Program-made: the position numbers and the translations under genes | DNA from: Chryseobacterium joostei | GTDB lineage: Bacteria > Bacteroidota > Bacteroidia > Flavobacteriales > Weeksellaceae | Length of the DNA: 64,000 nt | Assembly (NCBI RefSeq): GCF_003815775.1 | Contig: NZ_CP033926.1 | Span: 4,464,001 to 4,528,000, forward strand | Reading direction: 5' to 3' | Notes under the pieces: model-generated | Told to the model about the DNA's origin: nothing | What the model saw: the letters and a program-made list of their open reading frames with translations, nothing else | The model's database searches: none | Shown: positions 8,355 to 16,945 of the stretch, piece after piece | Numbering within the stretch: the stretch's first letter is position 1 | Layout of the letters: each line of letters opens with the position of its first letter

Positions 8355-8816
8355 TGGAGCAAAAAAATTACTGTCAAGATAAGACAGTAATAGTAATGAT
8401 TTGTGATAGGGTGTAGATCAGTGTGTGTTTCTAAGCAGAGATTTATGCTGATTAAAAGGCTGATCTTTTTGAACTGCTTTACATTCGGTCAATGTCATTT
8501 AATATTTTTGTCTGAATTAGGTGTCGTTGTCTGAGTTATTTACGATAAAAACTTCATTTGACGAATCAACTTTTTGAGACCGAATAATGTAGGCAGCTTC
8601 TTTATATCATGGTTATTGATTACAATATTATAGATAGCTTGTATGTTCCGGTTTTCCTATTAACCTTTAATTGGTTTTCTAACAAAAGGTACAATCATGC
8701 AATTCGTTTGCAAAACTATATCAAGGCATTTTGAAAGTCGCTACACTTTTGTGTAGATTTGTGGTATCAAATCGAAAACTATCCTTTAGTGTAGTTAGTA
8801 GATATTTCTAAAAAAA
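8355..8816. other. Intergenic gap with minus-strand hairpin and gene remnant
   Basis: This 462-bp region contains a hairpin (TTACTGTC at 8368-8375 pairing with GACAGTAA at 8383-8390) preceded on the plus strand by A7, so on the minus strand it reads as an intrinsic terminator. No intact minus-strand gene lies upstream of it. On the minus strand, 8657-8517 reads as two overlapping open frames without a start, which may be a decayed gene. The rest is AT-rich spacer before the LuxR-type regulator. Confidence 0.4.
8517..8657 (-). pseudogene. Possible frameshifted gene remnant
   Basis: On the minus strand one frame reads ENRNIQAIYNIVINNHDIKK, and a second frame, shifted by one base at about 8600, continues as KEAAYIIRSQKVDSSNEVFI to a TAA at 8517. 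Joined, they look like one coding segment of about 45 residues with no start codon. A terminator-like hairpin of the same orientation lies 125 bp downstream. I do not recognise the sequence, and chance cannot be excluded. Confidence 0.2.
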
Positions 8817-9575
8817 ATGGAACGAATTAAAAGGTTTTTTAATGATAAAAATGAGGTAAGTAAAGATGCCGATATTGATTTCAGCCAGTCCGGAGATTAT
8901 CTGGAGGCTATAAAGGCTCTTGCCAGAACTACATATCAAAGTCTTTATGTTATCAATTATCAAACTAAAGGATTCGAGTATGTCTCGGAAAATCCTCTTT
9001 TTCTGTGTGGTAAAACCTCAGAGGAAGTAAAGGAGCTCGGATATGCTTTCTATTTTCAGAATGTAAAACCTGAGGATGTTGAGATGCTGATTAAGATCAA
9101 TGAGGCAGGATTTGAGTTTTTTGATAAAATTCCGATAGAGGAGAGAAAGATGTATTCTATTTCCTATGATTTTTATCTTATCAACAGCAAAAAAAACATG
9201 GTGCTAGTTAATCATAAGCTTGCTCCAATGTTTCTTACAGAAGAGGGGCAGGTTTGGAAAGCCTTATGCGCTGTATCACTTTCTAATAATAGCTCTTCAG
9301 GAAATGTAATGCTTAGCAAGGAAGGATCCAATGAAATTTGGAAATATGATCTTACTGCAGAGAAATGGGAGAAAAGCGAAAAAATAAAATTATCTTCCAG
9401 AGAATATGAAATTTTAAGTTTGTACGCAAGTGGTTTGACAATCAATGAAATAGGGTGTAAACTTTTTATTACAGCAGATACAGTGAAATTTCATCGCAAA
9501 AAGCTTTTTGAAAAAATTGGAGTTAACAATATTGCAGAAGCATTATCTTACGCTAAAACCAATAAACTGCTTTAA
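8817..9575 (+). CDS. PAS-like domain, LuxR-type transcription regulator
   Basis: The 252-residue protein has an N-terminal region (about residues 30-160) of PAS type, beginning LYVINYQTKGFEYVSENPLFLCG. The C-terminal LuxR-type helix-turn-helix (about residues 190-245) contains LSSREYEILSLYASGLTINE and the recognition helix TVKFHRKKLFEKIG. There is no receiver domain and no signal peptide, so it is a cytoplasmic one-component regulator that may sense a ligand through the PAS part. This layout is frequent in Chryseobacterium-type genomes. The L,D-transpeptidase gene follows 112 bp downstream in the same direction; whether it is a target is unknown. Confidence 0.85.
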   Translation: MERIKRFFNDKNEVSKDADIDFSQSGDYLEAIKALARTTYQSLYVINYQTKGFEYVSENPLFLCGKTSEEVKELGYAFYFQNVKPEDVEMLIKINEAGFEFFDKIPIEERKMYSISYDFYLINSKKNMVLVNHKLAPMFLTEEGQVWKALCAVSLSNNSSSGNVMLSKEGSNEIWKYDLTAEKWEKSEKIKLSSREYEILSLYASGLTINEIGCKLFITADTVKFHRKKLFEKIGVNNIAEALSYAKTNKLL

Positions 9576-9687
9576 AAAATCTCTTTTACCACCGTTTTTT
9601 TACGGTATTTTTCAGAATGTCTTTTGGGATTCGATTTTAGGTCTGATATTTGTACTGGGTAGCCAAACTAAATGACCTGTTTTATTT

Positions 9688-10731
9688 ATGAAGAACATAC
9701 TTGTGAAAAAATCATTTCTATATGCTTGCTTATGTGCATTATTCCTTGTTTCCTGTAAGAAAGAAATAGAAAAAATAAGTGATACTTTTAAAGATACTGT
9801 TTCTGCCTCTGAGACTCCTGAAGCAGAAAAAGATTCTATAAAGAAAGATTCTGTGCCTGTTGTGAAAAAGGAATCCGTTCCACCCGTTATGCAGGAGAAT
9901 GGTTTTTATAATGCATTTGTCATTCCAAAGGATAAAAAAATGAGGGACTCCGTATATGCAGAGTTCAGCAAAAAATATAACGAGAAAGAGCGTACAGCTA
10001 TTTTAGCCTTAAACAGATTGGATTCTAAAAGCAAATGGAATGCTGATACATTGGTAGTGCCTGCTAAAATAGATACTACGTTAATGGCGTATTCACCATT
10101 TCCAATGCAATTGGATGTGCTAAGCGGGGTTAAAAAATTTGTAATATTTTCATATCCTATTCAGGCGTATGGTGTTTATTCCAACGGAAGTCTTGTTAAG
10201 TGGGGTCCAACGAGTATGGGGAAGAAGACAGCACAGACGACCAGAGGACTTACATTTGCCAACTGGAAAAAGAAGTTATCTATTTCTACAGTGAGTACCG
10301 AATGGAAGCTTCCTTATAACTTTAATATTCACAACATAGGTGGTATTGGATGGCATGAATATACTCTTCCCGGATATCCGGCTTCCCATTCTTGCCTGCG
10401 ATTATTAAGAAAAGATGCACAATGGTTATATTCCTATGCTGATACTTGGATCTTGAATCCTGGTGGTGCTACCACAAAGGCAAAAGGTACTGCCGTAATG
10501 GTCTTTGGTGATTATAACTGGGGTGGAAGAAGACCTTGGAAAAAACTTCTGGATGATCCCAATGCCAATAATATTTCAGTGGAAGAACTTACGAAGCTAT
10601 TGGAGCCGGATGTTTCAAAAATGCTGAAAGAACAGGCTAACAGAGAAAAAGTAGCTGATTCCATTAAAACAGCAAGAGCTATGGCGACACCAGTGCCAAA
10701 CGAAAGACCTACAGATACGCTGTCTAAATAA
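9688..10731 (+). CDS. L,D-transpeptidase (YkuD-type) lipoprotein
   Basis: The N-terminus MKNILVKKSFLYACLCALFLVSCKK is a lipoprotein signal with Cys23 as the lipid site. A linker rich in Lys, Ser and Pro follows, then a YkuD-type catalytic domain at about residues 140-280. The catalytic block reads GWHEYTLPG (His223) and ASHSCLRL (His234, Cys236, Arg238), close to the family pattern SHGC(I/V)R but with Ser in place of Gly. The enzyme would cross-link or modify peptidoglycan stem peptides from the periplasm, using Cys236 as nucleophile. The length of 347 residues includes a charged C-terminal tail. The stop codon overlaps the last 8 bases of the convergent downstream gene. Confidence 0.88.
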   Translation: MKNILVKKSFLYACLCALFLVSCKKEIEKISDTFKDTVSASETPEAEKDSIKKDSVPVVKKESVPPVMQENGFYNAFVIPKDKKMRDSVYAEFSKKYNEKERTAILALNRLDSKSKWNADTLVVPAKIDTTLMAYSPFPMQLDVLSGVKKFVIFSYPIQAYGVYSNGSLVKWGPTSMGKKTAQTTRGLTFANWKKKLSISTVSTEWKLPYNFNIHNIGGIGWHEYTLPGYPASHSCLRLLRKDAQWLYSYADTWILNPGGATTKAKGTAVMVFGDYNWGGRRPWKKLLDDPNANNISVEELTKLLEPDVSKMLKEQANREKVADSIKTARAMATPVPNERPTDTLSK

Positions 10732-11251
10732 TCTTCTTTTCAAATTGTAAAGTAGATTCTTCAGCAAACCTTCTTAATTGAAGCATTTCTTCTTTCCCTT
10801 TATGCTGCCCGAATCTTGCAGCGAGATAGGTAAGAAGAATAAAAAATAACATGACAAAAGAAGCGCTCAGTGCCCAAGGGTATTCAGCGCTTTTTATTTG
10901 CTTTTCTACATAGTACATGGTGAAAAAGGTCATCCAAAGAATAGAAAAGGAGAAGTAAAGAAACATGAAAAAAGTCCAGACTGCAGAACTGGGACCAAAT
11001 ACCCCACGTATTGCAATATCATCATCCTCCATTTCAACTCTTAAGGAAAGGCGGGGCTTCCAGTAATTATCATATTCTGTTTCTACCCAAATGGTAGCGA
11101 CTTCCTTGTTGATATTTCCGGAAAATTCATCTTTATGTTCTATGAGATATTTTTTAAGATTTTCTGCATACTCTTCCTTTGTAAGATGGGTAAACATCTT
11201 AAATCTCGGTCGGGTTCTTATTCTGTCTAAGGTGGTTTCTTCGGTTTTCAT
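10724..11251 (-). CDS. Hypothetical protein with two membrane segments
   Basis: The 175-residue product has a soluble N-terminal part (about residues 1-85) that includes RTRPRFKMF and a region of beta character, followed by two hydrophobic segments (about residues 90-115 and 122-148) and a basic, charged tail. I do not recognise the family; it looks like a small inner-membrane protein with a cytoplasmic N-terminal domain. Its start lies three bases after the stop of the aspartyl protease gene, so the two form an operon on the minus strand with the protease first. The gene overlaps the convergent L,D-transpeptidase by 8 bases. Confidence 0.65.
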   Translation of the reverse strand: MKTEETTLDRIRTRPRFKMFTHLTKEEYAENLKKYLIEHKDEFSGNINKEVATIWVETEYDNYWKPRLSLRVEMEDDDIAIRGVFGPSSAVWTFFMFLYFSFSILWMTFFTMYYVEKQIKSAEYPWALSASFVMLFFILLTYLAARFGQHKGKEEMLQLRRFAEESTLQFEKKII

Positions 11252-11254
11252 ATT

Positions 11255-12574
11255 CTATTCTTGATAGGGAATTGGGTCTTCTAAAGTGAAGCGTAAAGTA
11301 AGCTCTTCGTTTTTTCTTTCAACAACCATAATAATGCTTCGTCCTTCATCAGATTTCATGAGTTCTATGATTTTTTCAAGGGTCAAATCTGAGGACCTAT
11401 TCCCATTGATACTGATAATTCTGTCATCTTTTTGTAAACCAGCTTCATAGGCAGGAGAATCTTTCCTTACCCCCGCAATAGAAAATATAGGTTTGAGACT
11501 GAACTTATATTGAAAAGAGTTCTTATAGGCTTCAGCTCCCATAGTTGCTAAGTTCTGAGTTTCAATGTTAATTTTGTCCTGCTTCCATTCCAGACCATCT
11601 TGCTTGAAGTCTAATCCGCTCATATTAAAATGAAAAGGATCATTAAAGTTTCTGTTTTTCCTCAAATATAGTTTTTTGTTAGGATAATCAAAAACTACTG
11701 TAAACCTACGAGTAATTTCTCCACCAATGGAACCTTTTCTGTTTTCTACCAGATTTACATGCTGAATAGAAAATTCATCGGGCATTGCGGTAAGCGGTTT
11801 TTCAAATTTAAAATCTCCAAGATAAAAGTTATGGATTCTGCTTCGTTTACCATAAATATCTCCGTTGAATCCCCGTCCAAGGAAATCATCAATATTAGGT
11901 CTGTTGTACACGAAGTTTTTGATGAGGGCAGGGAAGAGCCATATAGCATCACTGTTTCCAAGATCAATTAAAAGTTTTGAATCCTTTTTTTCACTGGTCA
12001 TTTCCACACCGGCATACAGATAAGGTTTGTCCCTCTCAATGGTGATGGGAAGTTCTTCAAACTTTCTGATCTTCTTTTTTAAAAGATCACTGTTCTCATA
12101 AACTGTAATTTTTTTTGAAATATAATCTATAAAAATAGGATGATCCTTAAAGAAATGGTATCCAATAACTCCATTTACGGGAATTCCTACATGGGATGAG
12201 ATATTAAACTCTTCATCAATAATCACATAAAGAGACATGGAGGTGTTTACGAGGGCATCTCCAATCCGCCCGGTATTACGATCAGATTTTAAACCGTCAA
12301 TACTTAAACTTCCACCAAGGCCAGAAAATTTTATTTTTTCAACGTTTCCAAGTTTAAGTTCTTTATTCTCAAGGCTAAAAAGAATGGTTTCTGCTACTCC
12401 GGTATCCAATAGAAAGGTAAGCTCTGCACCATTAACATTAATAGGGATAAAGATCAGGTTGTTGATAAACTGAAAAGGAATAACTGCTTTTTTTGTATTA
12501 ATTAACTCAAAAGAGTTCTGGGCATGGGCAAAAATGCATAAAAGTAATCCCAGTAAAAAGAGCCTTGGTTTCAT
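11255..12574 (-). CDS. Retropepsin-like aspartyl protease with PDZ domain
   Basis: The 439-residue protein starts with a cleavable signal peptide (MKPRLFLLGLLLCIFAHAQ). The first retropepsin-like half carries FLLDTG with Asp57, and a second half carries LLIDLGNS near residue 200, so both halves of a bacterial aspartyl protease are present, with the second motif altered from DTG to DLG. A PDZ domain closes the protein (about residues 355-425), including GVRKDSPAYEAGLQKDDRIISING. The family is common in Bacteroidota and acts in the periplasm or outer membrane; substrates are unknown. It is the first gene of a two-gene minus-strand operon. Whether the altered second motif keeps it active cannot be told. 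Confidence 0.85.
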   Translation of the reverse strand: MKPRLFLLGLLLCIFAHAQNSFELINTKKAVIPFQFINNLIFIPINVNGAELTFLLDTGVAETILFSLENKELKLGNVEKIKFSGLGGSLSIDGLKSDRNTGRIGDALVNTSMSLYVIIDEEFNISSHVGIPVNGVIGYHFFKDHPIFIDYISKKITVYENSDLLKKKIRKFEELPITIERDKPYLYAGVEMTSEKKDSKLLIDLGNSDAIWLFPALIKNFVYNRPNIDDFLGRGFNGDIYGKRSRIHNFYLGDFKFEKPLTAMPDEFSIQHVNLVENRKGSIGGEITRRFTVVFDYPNKKLYLRKNRNFNDPFHFNMSGLDFKQDGLEWKQDKINIETQNLATMGAEAYKNSFQYKFSLKPIFSIAGVRKDSPAYEAGLQKDDRIISINGNRSSDLTLEKIIELMKSDEGRSIIMVVERKNEELTLRFTLEDPIPYQE

Positions 12575-12605
12575 TTACTGAATTTACTGAATTTATCTTT
12601 ATTGT

Positions 12606-12638
12606 AATAAAAAAAACATTCCAAATGCAGGAATGTTT
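12606..12638 (-). terminator. Terminator of the esterase gene
   Basis: AAACATTCC (12614-12622) pairs with GGAATGTTT (12630-12638) around a 7-nt loop. The A run at 12609-12616 becomes a T run on the minus strand, so it ends the minus-strand transcript of the esterase gene. Confidence 0.8.
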
Positions 12639-12695
12639 ATATAAACTACAATGATGTAGTGGTTTTCGTTGAATTTATTTGAAATTGGGATTGGC

Positions 12696-13334
12696 TTATT
12701 TAGAGAAAAACTCCATTAAGTCCATATAGTTTTTCTGATTGACACCATGCCCGCTCATATATTCTCTGAAAGTGAAGTAGCAGCTTAGGTCATACAAAAG
12801 ATCAGCAGCCTTTCTTCCCCATTCAAGTGGAATAACAGCATCATCTGTACCATGAGATACAAAGAATCGAAGTCTTTCCAGTTTCTTTTTATCCTTTACA
12901 ATACCATCCAGAATTTTTTCTTCAGGATAAGAACTCATACAGGCTATTTTATTAAAAAGTTCAGGATATTTAAGTGCCAGAGCATAGCATAATATTCCTC
13001 CCTGACTGAATCCGCACAAATGTACATTGCTTTCAGTAAGCCCATAATGATTGATCACTTTTAGTATACTTTCCAATGCAGAATTTAAAGACTCCTTAGC
13101 TTGGGAAACATCCATAAAGTTCTCAGGTTCATTGAAGTTGATGTCAAACCAAGAATATCCTTCAAACTGTGTATCTCTAGGAGCTCTGAAGCTGACGATA
13201 ATCCAATCATTTGGAAGCGTTTCTCTAAAGCTGAAAAGGTCCTGCTCATTGCTGCCGTAGCCATGAAGCATAAAAAGTATAGGAGTAGTAGAGGTAATAT
13301 TTTCCGGCTCTCTTACTATGTAATCTAAATTCAT
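12696..13334 (-). CDS. Alpha/beta hydrolase, phospholipase/carboxylesterase family
   Basis: The 212-residue protein has the oxyanion-hole motif FMLHGYGSNEQDLF near the N-terminus and the nucleophile elbow GFSQGG with Ser110, followed by HGTDDAVIP with Asp165 and SGHGVN with His196, a complete catalytic triad. Length and motif order fit the YpfH-like phospholipase/carboxylesterase (Abhydrolase_2) family, soluble enzymes that hydrolyse short acyl esters; the natural substrate is unknown. There is no signal peptide, so it is cytoplasmic. A minus-strand -7 box (13339-13346) sits only four bases before the ATG, and a terminator follows the gene, so it is probably a single-gene unit. Confidence 0.88.
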   Translation of the reverse strand: MNLDYIVREPENITSTTPILFMLHGYGSNEQDLFSFRETLPNDWIIVSFRAPRDTQFEGYSWFDINFNEPENFMDVSQAKESLNSALESILKVINHYGLTESNVHLCGFSQGGILCYALALKYPELFNKIACMSSYPEEKILDGIVKDKKKLERLRFFVSHGTDDAVIPLEWGRKAADLLYDLSCYFTFREYMSGHGVNQKNYMDLMEFFSK

Positions 13335-13338
13335 ACAG

Positions 13339-13346
13339 CAAATATA
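13339..13346 (-). promoter_or_regulatory. -7 box of the esterase gene
   Basis: CAAATATA on the plus strand reads TATATTTG on the minus strand, a full match to TAnnTTTG. It ends four bases before the ATG at 13334, so the transcript would start at or very near the start codon. No -33 element is evident. Confidence 0.5.
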
Positions 13347-13663
13347 ATTAATAAATTACATTGTAAATCCTAACTTTTGCTATTCATATAATAGTCAATT
13401 TTAATCATGAAAGGATTAAGGCTATGAAGGGATAAGACATTGAAATATAATTCCACATTTCGGCTTTCACTATTTAAACTATATCCGGTTATTTTATGTG
13501 TAAGGATTGGTTATTTGAGTTGTATTATTGGATTTTATAATATGATTTTATTTTTTATCAATTTGATATTATTTGTAAATCTTTATTGGAAATTTTTTAT
13601 AAAAATTATTTTTATATTAATAAAAAACTTATATTTGAAACATTAAAAAATCTATTTGGAGAA
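13347..13663. other. AT-rich intergenic gap
   Basis: This stretch between the divergent esterase and lipoprotein genes is extremely AT-rich, especially from 13530 on. A hydrophobic open frame can be read at 13440-13646 but looks like a by-product of base composition. The only signal I see is the -7 box at 13630-13637. Confidence 0.5.
13630..13637 (+). promoter_or_regulatory. -7 box of the 13664 lipoprotein gene
   Basis: TATATTTG is a full match to TAnnTTTG and lies 26 bases before the ATG at 13664. No convincing -33 element at the right distance. Confidence 0.5.
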
Positions 13664-14095
13664 ATGAAGCAATTTTACAATTCAAAAAGTTTACTTAGAC
13701 TTTCTTTTTTATTCGTTCTACTATTTTCTGCAATCACTGTTTTGAATTCCTGTAAAAAGGATGACGATGAAGAATTTCAGGATCATATGGTTAAATTTGA
13801 AGTGAAAACAACTGGAGGAGGGAAAATCATATCTGTTGTAAGACAGGTAGGTACCACCCAAAATACCATTTATGACACCCCAACAACCCCTATAACATCC
13901 CCTTGGACAAGTGAAGATATATGGGTAAATTCCAGCCAGGCACAATTAAACCTTGATGCTAACGCAACATTACCAGATGATAATGCAGAGCTTATTATTA
14001 ATCTTTGGATAGATGGGGAAATCGTAAAAACTGATAAGAAAAAAGGAAAAGGTGTAGCAGTTGCATCAATCGATTTCAGTTTCTTAGAACCTTAA
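13664..14095 (+). CDS. Small lipoprotein, paralogue of the 16946 gene
   Basis: The ATG at 13664 gives a 143-residue protein, MKQFYNSKSLLRLSF onward; an upstream extension would run through the promoter and is rejected. A lipoprotein signal ends at LNSC (Cys30), followed by the acidic KKDDDEE linker typical of Bacteroidota surface lipoproteins. The remainder is a single beta-rich domain of about 95 residues with VKFEVKTTGGGK and a late NLWIDGEIV motif. The gene at 16946 encodes the same fold with VVFKAIASSGADI and QIWVDGEL, so the two are paralogues. The fold recalls the MmpS-like beta-sandwich, but that is a tentative resemblance. The pair flank a two-component system. Function is unknown. 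Confidence 0.75.
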   Translation: MKQFYNSKSLLRLSFLFVLLFSAITVLNSCKKDDDEEFQDHMVKFEVKTTGGGKIISVVRQVGTTQNTIYDTPTTPITSPWTSEDIWVNSSQAQLNLDANATLPDDNAELIINLWIDGEIVKTDKKKGKGVAVASIDFSFLEP

Positions 14096-14117
14096 ATTAA
14101 AATATTTTTATATAAAT

Positions 14118-14144
14118 AAAAACCGCTCACAGAGCGGTTTTTTT
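14118..14144. terminator. Bidirectional terminator
   Basis: AAAACCGCTC (14119-14128) pairs with GAGCGGTTTT (14132-14141) around a 3-nt loop, with A and T runs on the two flanks. It ends the plus-strand lipoprotein gene and lies at the end of the minus-strand response regulator gene, overlapping its stop codon by two bases. Confidence 0.85.
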
Positions 14145-14781
14145 ATTCTTCAATCATATGAAACTGTATGGCATAGTTTACGAGTTCCGTAGAGTTTTTT
14201 GCCTGAAATTTCTGCAGCAAATTTTTACGGTGAGTATCTATAGTAAGCGGACTTAGAAATAGCTCTTCCGCAATCATATTACTTGTTTTGCCCTGGGCTA
14301 CCAATTGCAGGATCTGTTTTTCTCTTTTAGTCAATCTTGGAATTTGCAACTCGTTTTGAGAGGGCCGGCTGATGATCTGTTTGGTTTCATTACAGAAAAC
14401 AATATTACCTGATAATGCACCCTTGATGCATATGACCAGTTCATGTATTGAAGTATTCTTCAAAAGATAACCACTGGCTCCATTTTGTATAGATTGCATG
14501 ATGATACTTCTTTCGGAACGATTACTGAACATGATCACAGAAATATCAGGACCTATTTTTTTAATTTCCCTACAAAGTTCTGTACCATTGGCATCAGGTA
14601 AAGTAATGTCAAGAAGAATAATATCTACCTTGTTAGATTTTATAAAACTGATGATTTCAGAACCGGAAGTAAAAGTTCCTACTATATTAATGAAGGGCTG
14701 GCTGTTCAGCATCATCTTCACCCCTTCGATGACAATGGGATGATCATCTACAATAACAATATTTATTCTTTCATTCTCCAT
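14143..14781 (-). CDS. NarL/FixJ-type response regulator
   Basis: The 212-residue protein has a receiver domain (about residues 5-122) with the acidic pair Asp12-Asp13, phospho-acceptor Asp58 in IILLDITLPDANG and a Lys in the YLLKN motif, followed by a LuxR-type helix-turn-helix (about residues 145-208: LTKREKQILQLVAQGKTSNM and a recognition helix SPLTIDTHRKNLLQKF). It would be phosphorylated by the histidine kinase encoded immediately upstream, with which it overlaps by 11 bases, and then control transcription. Targets are not shown, but the two flanking lipoprotein genes are natural candidates. The stop overlaps the shared terminator. Confidence 0.92.
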   Translation of the reverse strand: MENERINIVIVDDHPIVIEGVKMMLNSQPFINIVGTFTSGSEIISFIKSNKVDIILLDITLPDANGTELCREIKKIGPDISVIMFSNRSERSIIMQSIQNGASGYLLKNTSIHELVICIKGALSGNIVFCNETKQIISRPSQNELQIPRLTKREKQILQLVAQGKTSNMIAEELFLSPLTIDTHRKNLLQKFQAKNSTELVNYAIQFHMIEE

Positions 14782-16744
14782 CTATATTGAGTTCTATGTT
14801 AATTGTTGTCCCTTGATTGTCCGAACTGATCTCCATGTTTCCTTTCAGGTAATCAACCCTGTTTTTCAGATTCCGGAGTCCCATGCTTTTAGTCTTTTGC
14901 TCAGCATTATTTTCAAAGCCTTTTCCGTTGTCCTCAATGGTAATGAAAAAGTTTTTTCCTGATTGAGAACACTGCAGCAAAATATTGGCAGCTTCAGCAT
15001 GTTTTATGGCATTGGCTAACAATTCCTGCACAATCCTGTAGATATTGAGTTGAATGTTTAAAGGCAGATTCTTTTCAATATTGATGGCCTGAAAGTCAAT
15101 TTCAAGATCTTTTCTTTTATAAAATTCACACAGATCATTGATTGCTGTTTCCAAACCAAAATTAAGCAATGATTCAGGCATCAGGTTTCTTGCTACATGT
15201 CGAAGTTCACTCACAGAATTGTCCAGTTGCCTTAGAATCTTATAAAATTCTTTATCCTTTTCAGCATCCAAATGATTGGCAGACCAGGTTGAAAAATTAA
15301 TCTTTACCCCTGCCAGCATTCCGCCCAAACCATCATGAAGATCCCTTGCAATACGTTCTCTTTCTCTTTCCTCTCCATCCAGAATTGCCTTGGTTAGGGA
15401 GAGTTCTTCTTTTTGTTTAATTTCATTGATCCTTTGTATTGATATCTTTTTATTTTTCCTAAAGATGATAAAAAGGAAGATCAGAAGGCTTATAAGGAGT
15501 AGCAGGATAAGGCTTAGCCCCCATAAATAAGAGTTTTTCTTATTAACCTCAAGATCTTTCTGGTTTTTTTCAGCATTTAGGGTTGCTATTTTTCTTTCCT
15601 TTTCTGCAGCATTAAACTTAGATTCAATTTTATTGATCTCAAGCTTTACACTTTCGGTATTCAGGCTGTCATTAAGCTTAGAGTATTTTTGTTCCCATGC
15701 TAGGGCTTCTTTAGAATTTCCCATTTCCTCGTTCAATGTAGAAAGCTGCTTATAAATGGTTTTTCTGTTTCTAAGATCAAGGGCAAGGGATTTTTCCGTT
15801 AAGATATCCTCCAGAACATTTTTAGCCTCGTCATATCTTTTTAGCTTTCTCAGGATGTCATATTTGTTGAAATAAAACATCTGTGCCAATAGGCTCTGAT
15901 TGAACTTTTTGGTATAAAAGATTCCCTTTTCAATAACGGGTAGCGCCTCTGAGTTTTTTTGTCTGGTAATATAGTAAAGTGTTTTACTATAATAATAAAA
16001 AGCATTGATTGAAGATTCCGGATAAGGATTGATGAGGTTTTCAGCTTTATCCAAAAACTTTTTGGCTTCGTCTCCTTTAGCCTGATAGCAATAATTATTG
16101 GCAAAGTTTAGGTATGTGAAAAATAACTCGGAAGAATTCGGAAAACGTTTTTCGAGAATTTTCAAGGCTTTCTTGTTGTACTCTTCAGATTTTTTTAATT
16201 CAGCATTATAAGTAAGAATCACAGCAAATTGAGTATATAGAAATCCCAGGTTTCTGCTGTTTTCATATTTTTTAGCCAACGGAATACTTTTTTCAAGAAT
16301 TGTCTTCACCAAAAAAGGATAGCCTTCTTTATCTTTCTGTGTTACCCCATAGCTGTACCAGGCTGAAGCCTGAAGAAGATCCGATTCCTCATTTTTAATC
16401 TTGGATAGTGCTTTAATCGCCTGTTGATAAGAGATTCCGGCTTTCTCTTTGTTTCGGTCCAGATAATACTGGGCTTTGTAATAATCATATTTTGCGGAAA
16501 GAAGAGGATTACCCTTAATGAATGCTTTTCCACTTTCCAGATACTTTTTGCTTAACAGTGAATCAATATTTCTATAATAATTTGATAAGATAAAGTAGGC
16601 GTTGGATTTTGAAGCATCAGGAGAACTTGTTTTTACTATATTTTGTAAACTGTCCAAATAAGGTTTTTCATTGAGCGGAGTTATTTGCTGTGATTGTAAA
16701 CTAAAGGAAAGCAATATGCTTAACAGGATAAGTAATCTCTTCAT
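14771..16744 (-). CDS. TPR-containing sensor histidine kinase (HisKA_3 type)
   Basis: The 657-residue protein begins with a signal peptide (MKRLLILLSILLSFSLQSQ), followed by a periplasmic array of TPR-like helical hairpins (about residues 30-400), one membrane segment (YLWGLSLILLLLISLLIFLF, about residues 404-425), a HisKA_3 dimerisation domain with ERERIARDLHDGLGG (phospho-acceptor His470) and an HATPase_c domain with NAIKHA and EDNGKGFE motifs. This layout belongs to the NarX/DegS-like class common in Bacteroidota, in which TPR repeats probably sense a protein or peptide signal. It is co-transcribed with, and overlaps, the response regulator gene. Its ligand is unknown. Confidence 0.92.
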   Translation of the reverse strand: MKRLLILLSILLSFSLQSQQITPLNEKPYLDSLQNIVKTSSPDASKSNAYFILSNYYRNIDSLLSKKYLESGKAFIKGNPLLSAKYDYYKAQYYLDRNKEKAGISYQQAIKALSKIKNEESDLLQASAWYSYGVTQKDKEGYPFLVKTILEKSIPLAKKYENSRNLGFLYTQFAVILTYNAELKKSEEYNKKALKILEKRFPNSSELFFTYLNFANNYCYQAKGDEAKKFLDKAENLINPYPESSINAFYYYSKTLYYITRQKNSEALPVIEKGIFYTKKFNQSLLAQMFYFNKYDILRKLKRYDEAKNVLEDILTEKSLALDLRNRKTIYKQLSTLNEEMGNSKEALAWEQKYSKLNDSLNTESVKLEINKIESKFNAAEKERKIATLNAEKNQKDLEVNKKNSYLWGLSLILLLLISLLIFLFIIFRKNKKISIQRINEIKQKEELSLTKAILDGEERERERIARDLHDGLGGMLAGVKINFSTWSANHLDAEKDKEFYKILRQLDNSVSELRHVARNLMPESLLNFGLETAINDLCEFYKRKDLEIDFQAINIEKNLPLNIQLNIYRIVQELLANAIKHAEAANILLQCSQSGKNFFITIEDNGKGFENNAEQKTKSMGLRNLKNRVDYLKGNMEISSDNQGTTINIELNIDGE

Positions 16745-16851
16745 TAGATAATCAGTTCTGTAGAATATATTTTTAACTGTTCAATTTAATTAAAAATTTT
16801 AGCATAGAAAATACCTGAATTTAGGTAGAAAAAATTACACATTTTTCAGGA

Positions 16852-16882
16852 TTGATAAAGTTTAATGACTCCAATAGCTTTG
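16852..16882 (+). promoter_or_regulatory. Promoter of the 16946 lipoprotein gene
   Basis: TTG at 16852-16854 and TAGCTTTG at 16875-16882 are 20 bp apart, matching the Bacteroidota consensus. The predicted leader is about 55-60 nt. Confidence 0.65.
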
Positions 16883-16945
16883 CAGGTACAGAATCACTAA
16901 TCATAGAATATTAAATAAAGTAACTAAATTTTAAACAAAAAGATT

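Noticed and set aside
13440..13646. Hydrophobic 68-residue frame upstream of the 13664 lipoprotein
   Set aside because: The region is extremely AT-rich, the start is TTG, the product is simple Ile/Leu/Phe/Asn sequence, and it covers the promoter of the real gene.
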